64,000 bases of DNA, taken from contig CM061099.1 in assembly GCA_030770545.1 (NCBI GenBank), positions 14,515,001-14,579,000 of the forward strand. The letters run 5' to 3'. A model generated the notes under the pieces. That model saw only the letters and a list, made by a program, of their open reading frames with translations. It had not been told where the DNA came from and ran no database searches. The stretch comes from Macropodus opercularis (lineage: Eukaryota > Chordata > Actinopteri > Anabantiformes > Osphronemidae). Positions 1 to 14,500 of the stretch are shown here, piece after piece; position 1 is the first letter of the stretch, and every line of letters begins with the position of its first letter. Position numbers and translations under genes: made by a program.

Positions 1-532
1 GTATGAAATGTTACGCTGCGTTTTGTACATTATGACCAAGCCTTCCAAGAGATGCCAGCGACGGAATTAACGATGTGATGAATGTCAACATACAATCAGC
101 GCGACAGTATCTTTACAAGGCTCACGTTGTTTAGTTTGGAGTTATTAACTCTCTGAACACAGAACTGAAGAACTGAAGACACAGCAAGTTGCCATTCAAC
201 AAGGGCTGCAAGACCTTCAGAAGCAAGCTTTGATTCAAACTTGTTTGTTCTTTTTGTGCTGTGGGTCACTATGCATGAGTATTTAAAAGCTGGTTTATTA
301 CAGAGTACAGAGAACATATACTGCTACTGCAGCTTTTTAGATTATAACATACAATTACTATAAATGAATAAAAGTGAAACATAGCAATGTGCCTAGTCCT
401 AGTGCATTATACAGGCAACAACTCATTAATGTGCCATTACACAACACTGCAATAGAAAGTATAAATCAAGACATGAAATGGTATTTTAAAAAAAATCGAG
501 GTTATTAAGAAAATCTGTGTGTTAAGTCCTAC
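1..532 (-). other. suclg2: suclg2 intron 9 (incomplete)
   Basis: Follows the exon 9 donor and runs off the left edge. It is AT-rich. I found neither the remaining CoA-ligase exons nor a repeat here. Confidence 0.85.
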
Positions 533-675
533 CTTCGGGTCAGCAGTGAGCAGCTTAAAGGCCTCATACACCTGCCTCTCTTTGACGCCTCCACCCAGGT
601 CTAAGAAGTTAGCTGGCTTTCCTCCGTGCAGGTCAATGATGTCACAAGTGGCCATGGCCAAACCAGCTCCATTCA
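533..675 (-). CDS. suclg2: suclg2 coding exon 9 (start of CoA-ligase domain)
   Basis: Completes codon 307 (Val) and encodes residues 308-354, NGAGLAMATCDIIDLHGGKP then ANFLDLGGGVKERQVYEAFK and LLTADPK. The glycine-rich NGAGLAM and DLGGG motifs mark the ligase domain that contacts the alpha subunit. Acceptor ATCAG|TG, donor AAG|GTAGGA, phase 0. The next exon should start with the Val-Glu-Ala-Ile-type segment and is not found before the left edge. Confidence 0.97.
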
Positions 676-2504
676 CTGATAAAAAATAAAACCATTGCTT
701 GGTTAAAATGCAAACGTATTTACTGAAACAGAGAGAATATCAACCGCCGAACTGGATGAATGCATTTCTGTGGCCTTCATTTCAGGAGTTAATCTGCCCA
801 GTACCTTGCCAACCGACTAGACTACCTTAGACTTACAGGGTCAGATAGTGTATGTAGAGATATTATTGACAATACTATGAATCTGGCCATTATGACAATG
901 AGACAAATGTCCATGGGCTGAAAGCTTGACATTAACAATAAAGAATTCATTTAAATAGTGTTGACGTACAAGTAAAGGGCGATACTATACTAAAAGCATC
1001 CACGAAATAATCTGCAGTAGCTAAATATTATAAACCAGAGCAAATAGCAGAAGAAATGTCACACTGGAAAAACGAATCCGTTGGAAATCTTCTAATCAGG
1101 AACATTCAATGCTTCACGTTGAGCGACACAGAGACAATTTGATTATGACTCAACGCCTTACTTTAGAGAAGGGCGCGCTGATTAAAAGAGGTTCTGCTAC
1201 GTTGTTCTGCGGCCTGTGCCATCATTTAGCCCACTGCCAGTACGGCTACCCCGCCGAGTTGAGCGGGAGCCAAATGCAGAAAAATGTCTTACCTCATTTG
1301 GTTTAGCAAAGCTGTACTTGTGTCCTGGCAGGCTTCCCGAGCGAGGTCTCAATAAAAGGCAAATTCACTTTAACAGCTGTCACTTTGGTGGCTTACAGAG
1401 CTCTCAGGGAAGCTGCAGGGCCTTAAAAGCTGTTGTTACTTTAAGAGAGGCTGGGAGCTGGGGATGCAAAACTGGGTACGTGAGGGGGGCAGGGGGGTTG
1501 TGCTAACAGATATCTAATGTGTTTATGAGACTATGGGGTGAGAAGTGAGAGCACCTGTTAGTGCTGCTGTACACTGTATAAAAGCTTTGATTTATGACAA
1601 GAGAGTGGGCCTTTAATGAGAATGCTAACAATCTGGCTCACAGGAGACTTTCTGGGCGGATTACGGCTAATTAGAACGCATTGGTTACGGCAGCATTCCT
1701 TCTGGAGTCCGAGGAAAGCTGCTTGTAACGTTGACTGGAGCAAAGCCATGGCTGCCTGTGCCGTGGCTAAGTTTTAAGTGGGTCTGAGGTTTTTACTTGC
1801 ACGTCCTAAGAGACGTATTAAAGCCTTATGCCAGGACAGGTTTGCCTATGGGAGAAGTGGCTGGTGTGTGAGTCTGTTCTACCACAGGGTTGTGTTTCCA
1901 TACCAAAGCAAGCGATGTTTCCGTCCAGGCCAATATATTTGAGGTCCCATTTGGCTGCGTGCATTTCTGTGGGGTCGCTCTCAGTCATGTCGTCCATGGC
2001 AAAGACGGCCTTCTGACGGAACTCGGCGTTGTCGTCAAAGTTGATCTTAGCATCAAAGCAAACCACTGGGGCAAAGGGGGAGAAACAGGATTCAGCCAGA
2101 AAAAAAAAATATGACAACAAAAGAAGCACACAAGTGTAAATGAGCAAGATAGCTGCTGAGGGAAAGAGGAAAAGAAGAAAGATTTCATAAACAGACCACT
2201 AATTATAATTTTTAAAAGCTGAAATTAATGAACTGAGAGATGTCCCCTTGGCCTAACGGTCTTAATTATTTCAGAGGTTGGATCACTAGGGCTTGTGTCT
2301 TTCATACTGCCTCTAAGGCATAGACCATTATAGTAAATTGACATTTCGTTTACACTTCAAAAAGAGTGAATTTCAAAGACACTGAACGAAACTACCTGAA
2401 AAATAACAGGCATAAAATTTAGAAAATCTGGTATTTTGGGGCACAAACTTAAATAGAAGCTTTATTGAAGGTGGCCTTTTTTGTGTTGGCCACAATATTC
2501 CTAG

Positions 2505-2547
<43 letters not shown>

Positions 2548-5500
2548 TTGCTCCTAGCAAGTACGGCCACCTTTAGCACAAGCCTAATGACTGGGACACT
2601 ATACACTACTACTTTGTAGAAAAGGTATGGAAACTGATGTTTGGAGGGACATACAAAGAAAGGAATAACAAAACAAAAGCGAAACAACATTCATAGGCAC
2701 AAAGAAAATGCAGCAGACAGACTCTCCAGGGAATGAGAACTAGATGTGCTGTGTCTTCAAGTAAAGAACCTCTCCCACTAGATGATTCCTTTTGTTTTGT
2801 TTTGACACATCTATTATTGTAGTCCATCTACAAAATAAATTCTGCTATTACCAAATCAGACAGAAAAATACCAATATTCTACCCTTGAGAAATGTCACTT
2901 GCCAACACGTCCGTTGAGCACTAAACAGAAAATAGCTGCGCTCCCTTGTGATGTGAACAAATCAAACCAAAGAACGGGCTGCTCTTAACATAGTGTAACA
3001 TTGTTTTCTACAAAGGCCGCTTCAATCACAGCCTGTGGTTGTCGTGGATGGTAAAAAAAATAAAATAAAAAAATAAATAAAAAGGAAATCCATACCTCTT
3101 GGAATAAATCTGATTTCCACCATGTGAAAAAAAAGTCTGTGTGAAATCATTAATATTCATGAGAAATCACGAAACAACAAACTTCTCGTCAATCTTTGAT
3201 AAAACGCACTTTGAACAAGAATCCGTTTTGGGGAGAATAAATAACATCAAAGTGATACATCTTCAGCGAGCTGTAATACAGCTTGATAGGACACGTCACA
3301 GTCAATCTGTGTTCAGTGCCAGAGACAAGACGATATTTTTTTTTTCTTTAGGAACAAAATAAAGTTTGGTGCAGGTTAAACATTAGCAGCATGATAACAG
3401 TTGTTTAGGTTAAAGCATCCATACTGCATTGTCTTTCTTATCTGACTCACTAGCAACTGAAGTGGACTGATGTTCACTTACGCAACAACTGGGTGACTGA
3501 AAAGTACCCTGGTCTCTGTTTCTATTACTTACCACAGTAAACAGCCACGTGTCAACATTGTTAGAATGTATCCTGGTAGTTGCTACCAGTTCATTGCATT
3601 CAGATATTAAAGCAGATAAGCAAGTCAGAAACCGAAGCAGCCGCACCGAGTGCAGAGTTCGCTTATGGAACATTAGAAACCTTTTCAACTAGTAGTACAA
3701 ACTTCTAACAACATGTTTTACATGAATCCTGGAGGGATTTTACTTGACAAGTGACAAGGGAAAGGGGCAAGGGACTGTTTTTCATGTGGTACAACAGAGA
3801 GACTGTCATTTATTGAGTAGGGCCAACTGCCAATTTAGAAATCCATTAATCTCACATTAGTGCCACTGTTTAAAGCAGCCTTTACAGAATAACAATGACA
3901 GAGTGAAGGTTTGCATTTAGATGTCGTCTTACTGAGACCATTTCTATTTGTTGAGTTGACTGACAACACTGACAGTATTCATTGCTCTACTGCACAATGA
4001 AGTGTCCTAAAGCCAATTGCTTCAAATTAATTTAATGGCTTGAACATGTACTGCATATACTGCTATAATTAATAGAGGAAGAGGATTCCTTTCATTTTAG
4101 TTTGTTGTGATTTCTCTTTCTTTCATTGAAGGACAATAACTTGTTCCTAATCACTATATTAACATTAGTGCTAATGCAGACAAGTGCATATAAAAGACAG
4201 CAAAGTAAGCTAAGTGAATAGTCAAACATGTTTTCGGAATAGGACTGAATGGGCTTAATGGATTTCTTTTAATTTATAGATATAGAGGTTATAAACTGAA
4301 ACTGACAAAAAAGGTTATTTCAGTGATGTTTAAGTCTTTAGACAGTGTACACAAAATTGAACTGGAGTCATTTAAGGACCTGCTGCCGCCCTGCATAAAG
4401 CTTATGAGATGTTTTCTTACATATTCATAGAAAACGCCTGAGAGGGTGCTCTTTGATGACATGAGGGATGTATCTGTAAGTGCCGCTGTAATTTGGAGTT
4501 CCTCATTATTAGATGATGATAGACTGTACGCCTTTAGTTAATCAACAACAAGGAAACATGCTATGAATATGGAAAGCTCTGGGCCCCGAAGCTACTCCGA
4601 TTTTGATTCAGACAAAGTCGCGCTGACGAGAAGCTGACGTGAATGTGTTGCAATTATACTTCACACTCTTACATGCAATCATACCCAAGGAAATAGTCTA
4701 TCTGCACCTTACAGTCAGTGATTAATAGGTGACACCACAGTGAAATGTTACATTCCCTATTTTAACTGAGGGACTAAGTACAATTAATTACAGAAAAAAA
4801 AGAAAAAGAAATACGAACACAGACACATAAAGCACACAAAACAGCAGTCAACACACACAAACACAGGCACTTTCTACGATACAAGGTACCTTGTCCTTCG
4901 GGAGTCTCTCCGAGAGGATTGACTTCAACTTGAGTGGCGTCGACTTTCAGGAACAGATCATAGAGCCTCTTAATCTGATCTGCTGCCTGTGAGGTCCACA
5001 GAGAACAGTAATTACCTGATGGTTCGGCTGTGAGCAGCAGCTGGCCCCGCCAAGGCCATTCAGCCTCTCACAAAGGCTACATACAGCAAACCGCATACAG
5101 CATCACTCCGTTTGAGTTGGCTTTGCATAAATGTGTTTGCTAAACAAGTTCACTTTTCTCAAATGGGTGGGAAACAAATAAATGGAAGAAATACACAGAT
5201 ATACAATCTGGATACATAACAAAATAAAAATACAGCATATGGCTGTAATAGCAACGCAGTCCAATACTGGTACAGGGTTGATCACAAGATTAATGGCTAC
5301 AAATCTCAAGGGGGCCACAGATAAATATGGTCAGCGAACGCAGCGACACGGAAATGGGGTAAAGTCACCATAACTGTAATGTATGTAATAACAGTAGCTT
5401 GACAAGGCACTTAAACACATACACACACTCAGTAAGTTCTTCCTACTCATACATACATTTGCATCCAAACATCCTGTCACCCCCGTAGCTCATTCTAGAA

Positions 5501-8500
5501 AGTCAAGGTACTTTGAAGAACTGTAATTATCTCTGAATTAAACAGCCTGGCAGCTGAGCAACCAACAATGAGCACACTGACAATGCCAACACTTATCCAA
5601 TCACTTTCCATTTCTTTCCTTGACTGTATAAATGCCAATTCAGTATCCTGCAAACAATCACAGACAAAAGGATGCAAGCAAAACTCAGACAATTTGACTC
5701 TCAATATTCTTTTCAGAACCAGATTAATTTGGCTCAGTTATAGATATTCCATGTGTTAACATTCTGAATTAATCTGATGTCTCATGCAGCAATGTCTGTG
5801 GTAAAAAAAAAACAAAACTAATTAGTGATCTGATGCCAAGAGACAAACGGCTTTGAAATAAACTCCACATGTGTGCACACATATCCGGTCTGAACTTGGT
5901 GTCTCTCTGTTGTTTAGCCCAGACTCATTTTGTGAGCTCTTACATGATGAGCAAAGCCTCAGCTGAAAAGAAAAAAAAATTATTGTGCAACTGCCCTAAA
6001 AATTGTAAGTTGCCCATTGTGCTAAGGCTTTTTGAGCCTCACTGCAGGACTCATTTACAAACAATCAATGTGCTTCATGTTCTAACTAATAGGGGTATCA
6101 TTAGTGATGTCAGCTCCATATATCTGGAAATTTGCTGCGTGTCACTGCCAGATTTGACAATACACCACCTGGCAACTGACTCTGGTGTAATGACACTTCA
6201 CAAGCTGCCTCTGGAAAACTAATAACAGCCAAAGTTTGGCATTTCTCTGAACAAGTGTGCAGCTATCTCTGCATATGCGTGTTGGTGCACATAACATAGA
6301 GCTTTCCAGCCGTTCCTACATTGGGAGACTCCGGTGCCCATTACCTGTCTCTGCAGAGGTTCTTTGAAACCCAAATTAGCTGCCATGCGAAGAGCCTGGT
6401 CGTCTTGAACACCTTGAAATATATCTATGACTTCCTGTAGGACGTACGGAGACAGTGAAACAGAGAGGGAGAGAATTTAATTGAGTGTGAGAGTAGGAGG
6501 CTCAAAGTCTGGGCCCCTGTCTGTGTTAAACTGTCGACATCAAAATTAAGTAGCAGAAAGCTGACACGTGGAGAAAAAGGAACGTTCAATCTCAAACTTT
6601 AGATTTATGATCACCAGACTACTACCTTTCAGATAAAAACTAGCATTATCACAGGTAAAATATGATATAACTAATAAATAACTATTTCCAGGGCACACAG
6701 CAACGAAGAAAGGTATAAACAATGTGCTTGTAAAGTATAAACTATGTCTACAATACACATATTTGTACGTGTGTTAAAACAGCAACACCACAGCTGTGTA
6801 CTGAAATGACTGACTACATCTGCAGATAATAGCAGAAGAGAGATATATAACATTAGGCAACGCAGGCAAACTCCATCTGCAACATTTAAACTGTACATCT
6901 GTTGACAATGACAACGATCTGTCGCCACGTAGTAAAGTAACTACAGTGCATTGAGTTCTGTAAATGACATCTAATTAATAGCAATATAAAAACACAGAAG
7001 GCTTCTTCATGTGTGTCTGTATTTGTTAATGTTCAGCTGCAGAGTTGCTGTTTGCGAGCGTGATGTACAGCTGTTGCTGTGCCCAGGACAATAAACTTAA
7101 TTGCATTAGCAGAACATCGAAAAGTGCACGTAGTCCTTCTGTAAAACCCACTAGACGTGGCATGATTTCAAGAAGAACATAACCTTTGTGAATTCATAGA
7201 TATTTTGGTAAGAAATGCACTTACTAAAGAGTTTCATCATCCCAGACAAGACTCATCAATGAAACAAAAAAACTAGTTGAATACCTTAAAGATCAGTTCG
7301 GGGTTTTTGGCGGCCACCTCCTCAATGTCCATGCCTCCCTGGGGGCTGCCCACCATGACTGGTCCGTTACAGGAGCGGTCCATTAAGATCGCAAAGTAGG
7401 TCTCCCTGCTAATGTCCAGGGCCTCAGCAACCATCACCTAAACAAGGCCCAGCAAAAGAAGCAGATGAACTGATGAACAGTCACTATGATGGATGATGAA
7501 CCTGGATGTGCGACGGTTCCGACACGCACTAGTCAAAATGCATTTTTACTTTCTTTCACTACTCCAGATATTTCGCATGTTGACAATTTTGCATTGTTTT
7601 CACACTGAAAAGCATCAGAAGAAAGAACTATGTGTTGTGCTGTGGTTAATGGGCTGCAGTTTTTCTGGGTGGCCTGTTCGAACATGCACAGGCCTATGTT
7701 TGGTTTCCACCCCATCACCCAGTGAATGAGGATGGATATCCCTCTTCTATGCTTCACGTTAACAGGCAACACTCCTATCTCCTTGTCCAAATGTTGTCTC
7801 CCCCAGTCACTCACTGCTCTAACTTCCCAGTCATTTGACTTGAAGCCTGATACCTCAGTGAAACGAAACATTCTGTTCCCATGAGGCCATTCCGTTTCCT
7901 GTCAAACCAGTTTTGTCTCTCAGTCTTTCCCCACCACGCTCTTTCATACCGAGTCTCACCTTCCTCTCCTCTAGGCTTTAAGTGTTCTAACATCAAATCC
8001 ATGTAGGAGATGCAGACGTGCTGTCCTTTTTCTGTAGTTTGCCCTGCTCTGTGGTTCAGTGCAAGTTGTGCGTCGATGTAACCTCCAGTGGCAAAGTGAC
8101 AGCTAGTCTCTGGTTGTCATATAACAAACTAGGTCCTCGCTACGCTACTAGTGCGTGATTTACAATGATTCCAGATGGCGAACACTAAATTGCATGGCCG
8201 GTTCGGAAACGTTTTCCGCTTCGTGGGTAGGTGTTTTGCGAATGAACCTAAAATGCGTGTTTTGGATGAGACAGAGGGTCAAATTCAGGTCCTGGAAAGC
8301 TCTTATTAAATCCAGTTTACTTTGTTGTCTGGGAGCTTTTCTCTTCAGCCTCTAAGATGCAAAATGAATTCTGAGCAAGTGAATGTCCTCTGCTGCAGGG
8401 TGGTTTCTATAAAAGTGCGACACTCTTAAATGTGACAGGCATTTGATTCCATCTAAACTCTGCTGGTTGGAGGTAGGAAGTGTCTGGATAAACAAAGGTG

Positions 8501-11500
8501 TGTGTGTGTGTGTGTGTGTGTGGTGGGGGGGTAAACACAGTAAGAAAGGTTTCATCACCTGGAAATGTCTGTTTTGAGGAGGTACAGCATGCTGCATGCA
8601 AGGACAGAAAATGATATTTCTGCTTGTTAGTGGCAAACAGAAACTGTTGTTTACCAGTTTAAATTCACACTGGGCTCAGCTCAATTTATGCAATGAGCCA
8701 CAACACCAACAGCACCAACCAGCCTAGACCCACAGAGAACACCACTGGACAGCTACTATTTAAATCTAAAAAACAACAACAACAACAACCACCATAGAAC
8801 CCGACCGCCATCATTACAGAAATGCATTGCTGGAGTCAAAACGCCTTGAAATGAGGTCAGACAGAAAAATAAATAACAACATCAAGAAAAAGCAGAGTAC
8901 AATGTTCCGTTTCGCCCTTCAGTCTGCTCAGTGGCTCACCGTTTTCACTTTCACTCCATCTTTAGGTGTCTGCTTGGTAGTCAGGTTGAAGCCTAGCATC
9001 TTGCTGGCCAGCTCGCCGACCACTGCAGGGCTGAAGGAGGAATGTCACAGGTCAAACAAAATGTCTTTTACTGTCGAAAACATCACTAAAAACTACACCT
9101 GCAAAATGAAAGAAAGGAAGGTGCATGTCTTTCGCTCTCCTGTTGTTCATTAACAGAGAGATATGCCTCAGCTCTGTCTGGGCATTAATGTAACAGATTC
9201 TGACAAAGCACAGCTTTTGGAGGCACTTTGCTACATCTACACATCACTGCGAATGAACCTCTACTTATTCTCTCTGTTTAAAGGCAGTCTGCATGCCAGG
9301 GCTGCTTCTGTTAGGCTGCTCTGGTTTTGTAAGTGAATACAAATGAAGCCAGGGGTTGTATTCATTCCTTGATAGATGAGAGGAAGGTGAACTGTGCACT
9401 CATGTCACTGTCTGGGGACAATGAACTTCAGCATATCTCACTTTCAAAAAGTTTCCGGCCATTCCCAACCATAAAGTAGGCTGACGATGATACATTTCCA
9501 GGACAACTGTCATAAATCACTTTTTTTGCCTGTAAGGCGGCAGTAAATGGTGAGCACCTTTAATAAAAAGGTAGCAGCGTTGTACACGGAAGCTCTTTCA
9601 AGTTATTTAGAAGGCTGAAAAATGCAGATCTAGGCCCTCGCAGGGAGAATAGAACCATCACAGCAATTTTGAGGGAGAACAAAATAAACCTCAGTAGTGG
9701 CACAAAACCCAATAAACCTGCGAGAAACATTCTCAGTGTGGGGTGCATCGAGCTTCTGCCAAGCCTGAAATCCTTTATTTAACAGTTAATTGAGGTTAGT
9801 TGTTCTAAAACAAGGCAGTGGGAGAAAGAAAACTGTTTATTTGCAGCGAATGTAATCCTGACTGCGTCTTTGTACCTAGGGAGCATCTTCACAGAGCTCT
9901 TTGAGCCTACCCACTTAGAAGACGTTGTCATAGACGGGGAAGAAATGAATTCATCTCCTACAGCACCTCGCCGTTTGAAATGCACAACGGGGCATACTTA
10001 CTCTTTAGTTAAGTGCACTCCACCTTTAAGGCCACTGTTGAACACACCCTTGCCTCTGCCCCCTGCTAGAATCTGAGCTTTCAGCACAATCTCCTTTGCA
10101 TCTGAAAGATGGAAAGAAACAGATGAGAAGCACAAAAGACACAAGAAAGACCGAAAGGGACACAGAGCACTTCAGATTCAGCATCTTGAATATCTCCGAG
10201 TCTGACACTTATCTTGATTCGAAAAAAGAGGAAAGAACAAAAAGTAGGTGAGTGTGATGTGTAAAAATAATTGGGAAAAATAAAAAAAGCTACTACTACT
10301 TCTGCTGCCGTCCACAAGGATAATTACATAGGATTACCAATCTTAATGTACTGTTGGAATGACTGCTTGCACTAGGATGTGTGAAACCACGATGACAGTG
10401 CTATTAGACATATTGTGCTATTGTTTGTTTATTACTAACCCTAAGAGGAATCCTGATTGAAAAAGCTAAATAGGCATCTGTAAAACTGCTGTAAATCTTC
10501 ATGGGACCTTGATCAAATTATACTGTACCAATATCCCCTTTGCTGTCACTACAACCTTGTGAGATCTCACAGATGAGAATGAGGCCTCTCTGCTGTCTAC
10601 TTAACATCCTGCCCACAATCTCCCTCTGTTTAAATGCAGGGCACTTGATGATTGATTTTATTATTATATAGGTGGGAGAGTTCAGCCACTGACAGGTGGG
10701 TCTCCTTCAGGGTAAAGAGAGTGGTAAAGATAGAGGAAGTGGAAGGTCCACTGTGTATTGGCTAGAAAGATGAGTTGACCTTGGGGGCTCCAGACAAGCT
10801 CCACCCTTGAAGAAACACACTGCTACAAGTAGAGGTCTAGACAGAAGATGGTGAGCTGGGAAAGTCTAAAAACTCTGGCTGTGCTCACTGGTGCTGTCTT
10901 AACAAAAGGACCCACAGAAAAATAGCCTCTGACAGGGTGGCAGGGATTAAACCAACACTGCATTTATGAAGCCCGATCTCTGCGGAGAGCTGGGAGGAAA
11001 GAAGGGAAGAGGGAGAAAAGGTGTGCTCATATGCAAAGGGCTTTCAGTGGAGTCATAAATGAATAAATATGTTAATAAAAAACTGCTACTGCGCAAAATT
11101 AAAAAGAGTTCAAAGCCAGATGAAATAGAGTGTCCTGCGGGCATGTGCAGCGGAGAGGGACGGCACAGAGGAATTGGCTTTTGCTTTAAAGAGGGGAAAA
11201 AAGAAACAAGTGGAGGAACAAAGTTGTAGTAAGGAACACTGCATTGTTTGAGGAGTGGAGAAAGCTACGGATATTGACACGATGAGGACCTAAAAAAAAG
11301 CAAGATAGGTGTTTTAAAGATATATTATATATTAAAAGGCACATAATGTGCCAGGGAAGGTAATGGGGTGAGAACAAGGCAGGTGTTCATTCCCGCTGCA
11401 CTAGTAATTGATAGAAAACCTGCTTATTATGCGGTACACCAGTTACTGTAGCAGTATCAGCAATTATGTCCAGATGATAACGGGAAAACTTTACAAAAGA

Positions 11501-14500
11501 AAAAAAAAAACAAAGAGAGTCCAACCTCCAGAGATTTAACTTACTCACACTACGCTGTTAAAATAAATGGAGAAGGTTTCAGCGTCGCCGAGCATCACAG
11601 AGAACAGTACGAGAGGCGTGAGATCCAACACATGACACTCGTGTCATAAAAGACCAGAGTTAACATCAAATAGTGGTACAGTGAGAGAAAAAAAACTGTA
11701 GGATGCATGTAAATATATAAGGCACATAAAATAAATGTCTGGCTTGATGCAGTGGTAATAATTAGAAGTGCTGGGTGCTGTGGTTGGCTAATGGCTAAAT
11801 GAAAACCCTTTTCTTGGAGACAGGGAGAAGCTATTGCATAATCAGTGCCATTTGTATCATACAGTACATGGCCCACTGTGAAGATGGAGTGAAAGGTTTT
11901 CATCTCCATTTATTGTATATATCTTGGGGACACAGAAGATGAGATTAACATTGCACAACATCTCCAGTCACATCACACTGAAAATATGTGATCATCCTCA
12001 GGCCTTACTCATTTTCCAGTAATGACTGCAAATCAACTCCCAGTCTGCTTGCCACTCACAGCAGTTGGCAAGAAGGAGGTTACTCCTACAATCAGTCTAT
12101 TTCACCCTCCGTCTCTGTGTGCCCTCCTCCCTTTCTTTCCACAAAGCCCCCGGGTGCCCACCACCAGAATTAGCTTAGGTCTGATATTTAATTAAGCCTT
12201 GGAGGCTGTGCCATGAGGGGAATGCTGGCTGGTGGGGGACAAATATAGGCTGTGCGCCAATCTTGAGAGAGAGTAAGATGTGGCTACCATCTGCATGGAA
12301 AGAGAAAAAGATCAGGGCAGCTTTTCCCAACATGCATACATGTTGTAATGAAAGTAATGTGGCGGCTAAATGGAGAAGACTAATGAAACTCTTGGGAGAG
12401 AAAAGGGAAAAACAAACAAACACACACGGCTATGATCAAACACCACAGAAAGCCTGAGCCTTCCTATGGAAAAAATGCAATTAAAACTAGAGAGAATGGA
12501 ACAAATAAAAACAAAATGACCTCAACCTTTAGCATCTGTTCTCATCATAACGGCATACCTCCTCGTTATGATGACAATGATGAGAGAGCGCTTATTACTG
12601 CCAAACTGGCAGAAATATGACTTTAGGAAAAATTGTTTTAGTATTGTTTAAAATTTGTTACCAGCATCTGAAATAGAATTTATAATTTAGGGGTATTGCA
12701 GTACTATAAGTAGAAAGAACAACAATCTGTGCTTCCATTTGCTTCCATCTAGTGGCACATGGCATGTCTTTAAATAACCTCAATTATGCTGTCAACTGCA
12801 TACATATTAATAGCTACAGAAAGCTTTGCAACGGCTCTCGGTTTCGAATCACTTCACTACAGAGCTTTTTGCTGTGTCACATTCATGGCTGTGTCGTATG
12901 GGGAACAATGGACTCATAACCTACTGTAGAAGAGAATCGTCCCATACGCGAAGAAAACTAATTATGCGCACAGTGTTTTCATATGCCTTCACATCAAAAG
13001 GTCAGTCATACAAACTCTTCCACGGACCAACACCACTGTGGGTCTGTAACAGTTTCAGCCTTGGGTTCTACCTGTGAATATTGTATTTGGTGTTAAAATG
13101 ATAAATTCCAAAGGGCCAGACTGTCGTCTGTGGAAGAAAATCATACACTGTGAATCTGAGAGTAGAGAAAAATGCATGAGAAAAATTGGACAAACACTGA
13201 TGCAGCATAGTAAGAGTCAGTGTGTGAAAAACCTGGGTGAAAGAATATAGAAACCATACCACAGAACACAGCAGGTCAAGACAGAAACATTCTGGCACAA
13301 AGTTCTGATGCAAGATCAATAAAAAGAAAGTTAGAATAGAAAGTTCAAAAATTGAACGTTTCAGACTACATGTACACAAGCTCATCTGTCCAGCTGAGCT
13401 TTGTAAGCCTTGATCTTCAGCCTTGTCAAGACATTGCTTTTGGTAATTGTAATTGGAGCAGGTGATGTTTAATATTTAAAGTCACTGTGCGATGATTACA
13501 TTTAACCACAGTAGTAAAGCTGACATTACTTCTTTAGCTTTCCATAAACCTTCACCACTTCCAGTACTTCCAGACTGTGAAAAGGTCAGACCAGAAACAG
13601 TTTCCATTCATGGAGAGATAGCGGACAAACCAAAAGGAAAGGTAGCAACATAGCCCTTAACTTCATCTAGTTTGACATATAATGTCTTTGTTGGATCAGC
13701 TGAGATAGAAAAATCAAATCACATCGATAAATCCTAACTGCACTTCACGAAACATTATTGCTGTTGGTTAGTAAGACCAAATGTTGAGAATTGATTTAGA
13801 CTCCAAAAAACGAAACAAAACCTGACCTTGTTGTTCAGTACAATGTTATATATCATTACCATCTCACTGCCTTGTCTGGCTAAGCCCACCATCCCTACTG
13901 TATGTCCATCTCTGGCTCTAATGATGCCATCGCCGTGCTACTCAGTGGTGGAAAATATCAGCGTCCTGGACCGACAGTGGCACCTCAGTGTGACACCTCC
14001 TCCAGACAACTGCTTGCATGACGGCTGGCTCCTCATTAGAGGACAAGTCCACCTAGCTTTCAGACACAGACGGCACTTCTAATGACATCCTGAGATGGCC
14101 CTGGTCTTCTCTCAGTGATAGAGAGGTGTAGTTCAAACCTCTGGCTGAGAGTTTTTCATTGCCATACAACCAGAGGGGTGACAGTAACGATAATGGTGCT
14201 ATGGAATGACGCATGCTAAATGACCACAGGCATATCTGTAGGGAGAATCATTTGTCTCGATACGAAACCTCTGTGAAGACATCGACATGTACGAAGTCAC
14301 ATCACGAGAGAGTTAACCAGACAAATACTGTATCTGGTTAAAATGGTCTAAAACGTTGAAAACAGGTGATGCAGAAACTACACAAAACAGGAGATTCTCA
14401 CATCAAACTGAGGACTGGAAAGGTATCGATCAGTTCATCATTAGTAGATGAAAACCCTGGAAACGGCTGCTTTTCATCTTGATGATGTAACGGCATGCAA

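Larger units (their letters stand above)
7438..8939 (-). other. suclg2: suclg2 intron 4
   Basis: A 1,502-bp GT-AG intron containing a (GT)n repeat at 8498-8522 and a short (AAC)n run at 8771-8790. No extra exon was recognised. Confidence 0.9.

Noticed and set aside
2235..2290. Possible tRNA-like segment (CCTTGGCCTAACGG...GGTTGGATCAC)
   Set aside because: No acceptor-stem complementarity and no proper D or anticodon arm could be drawn.
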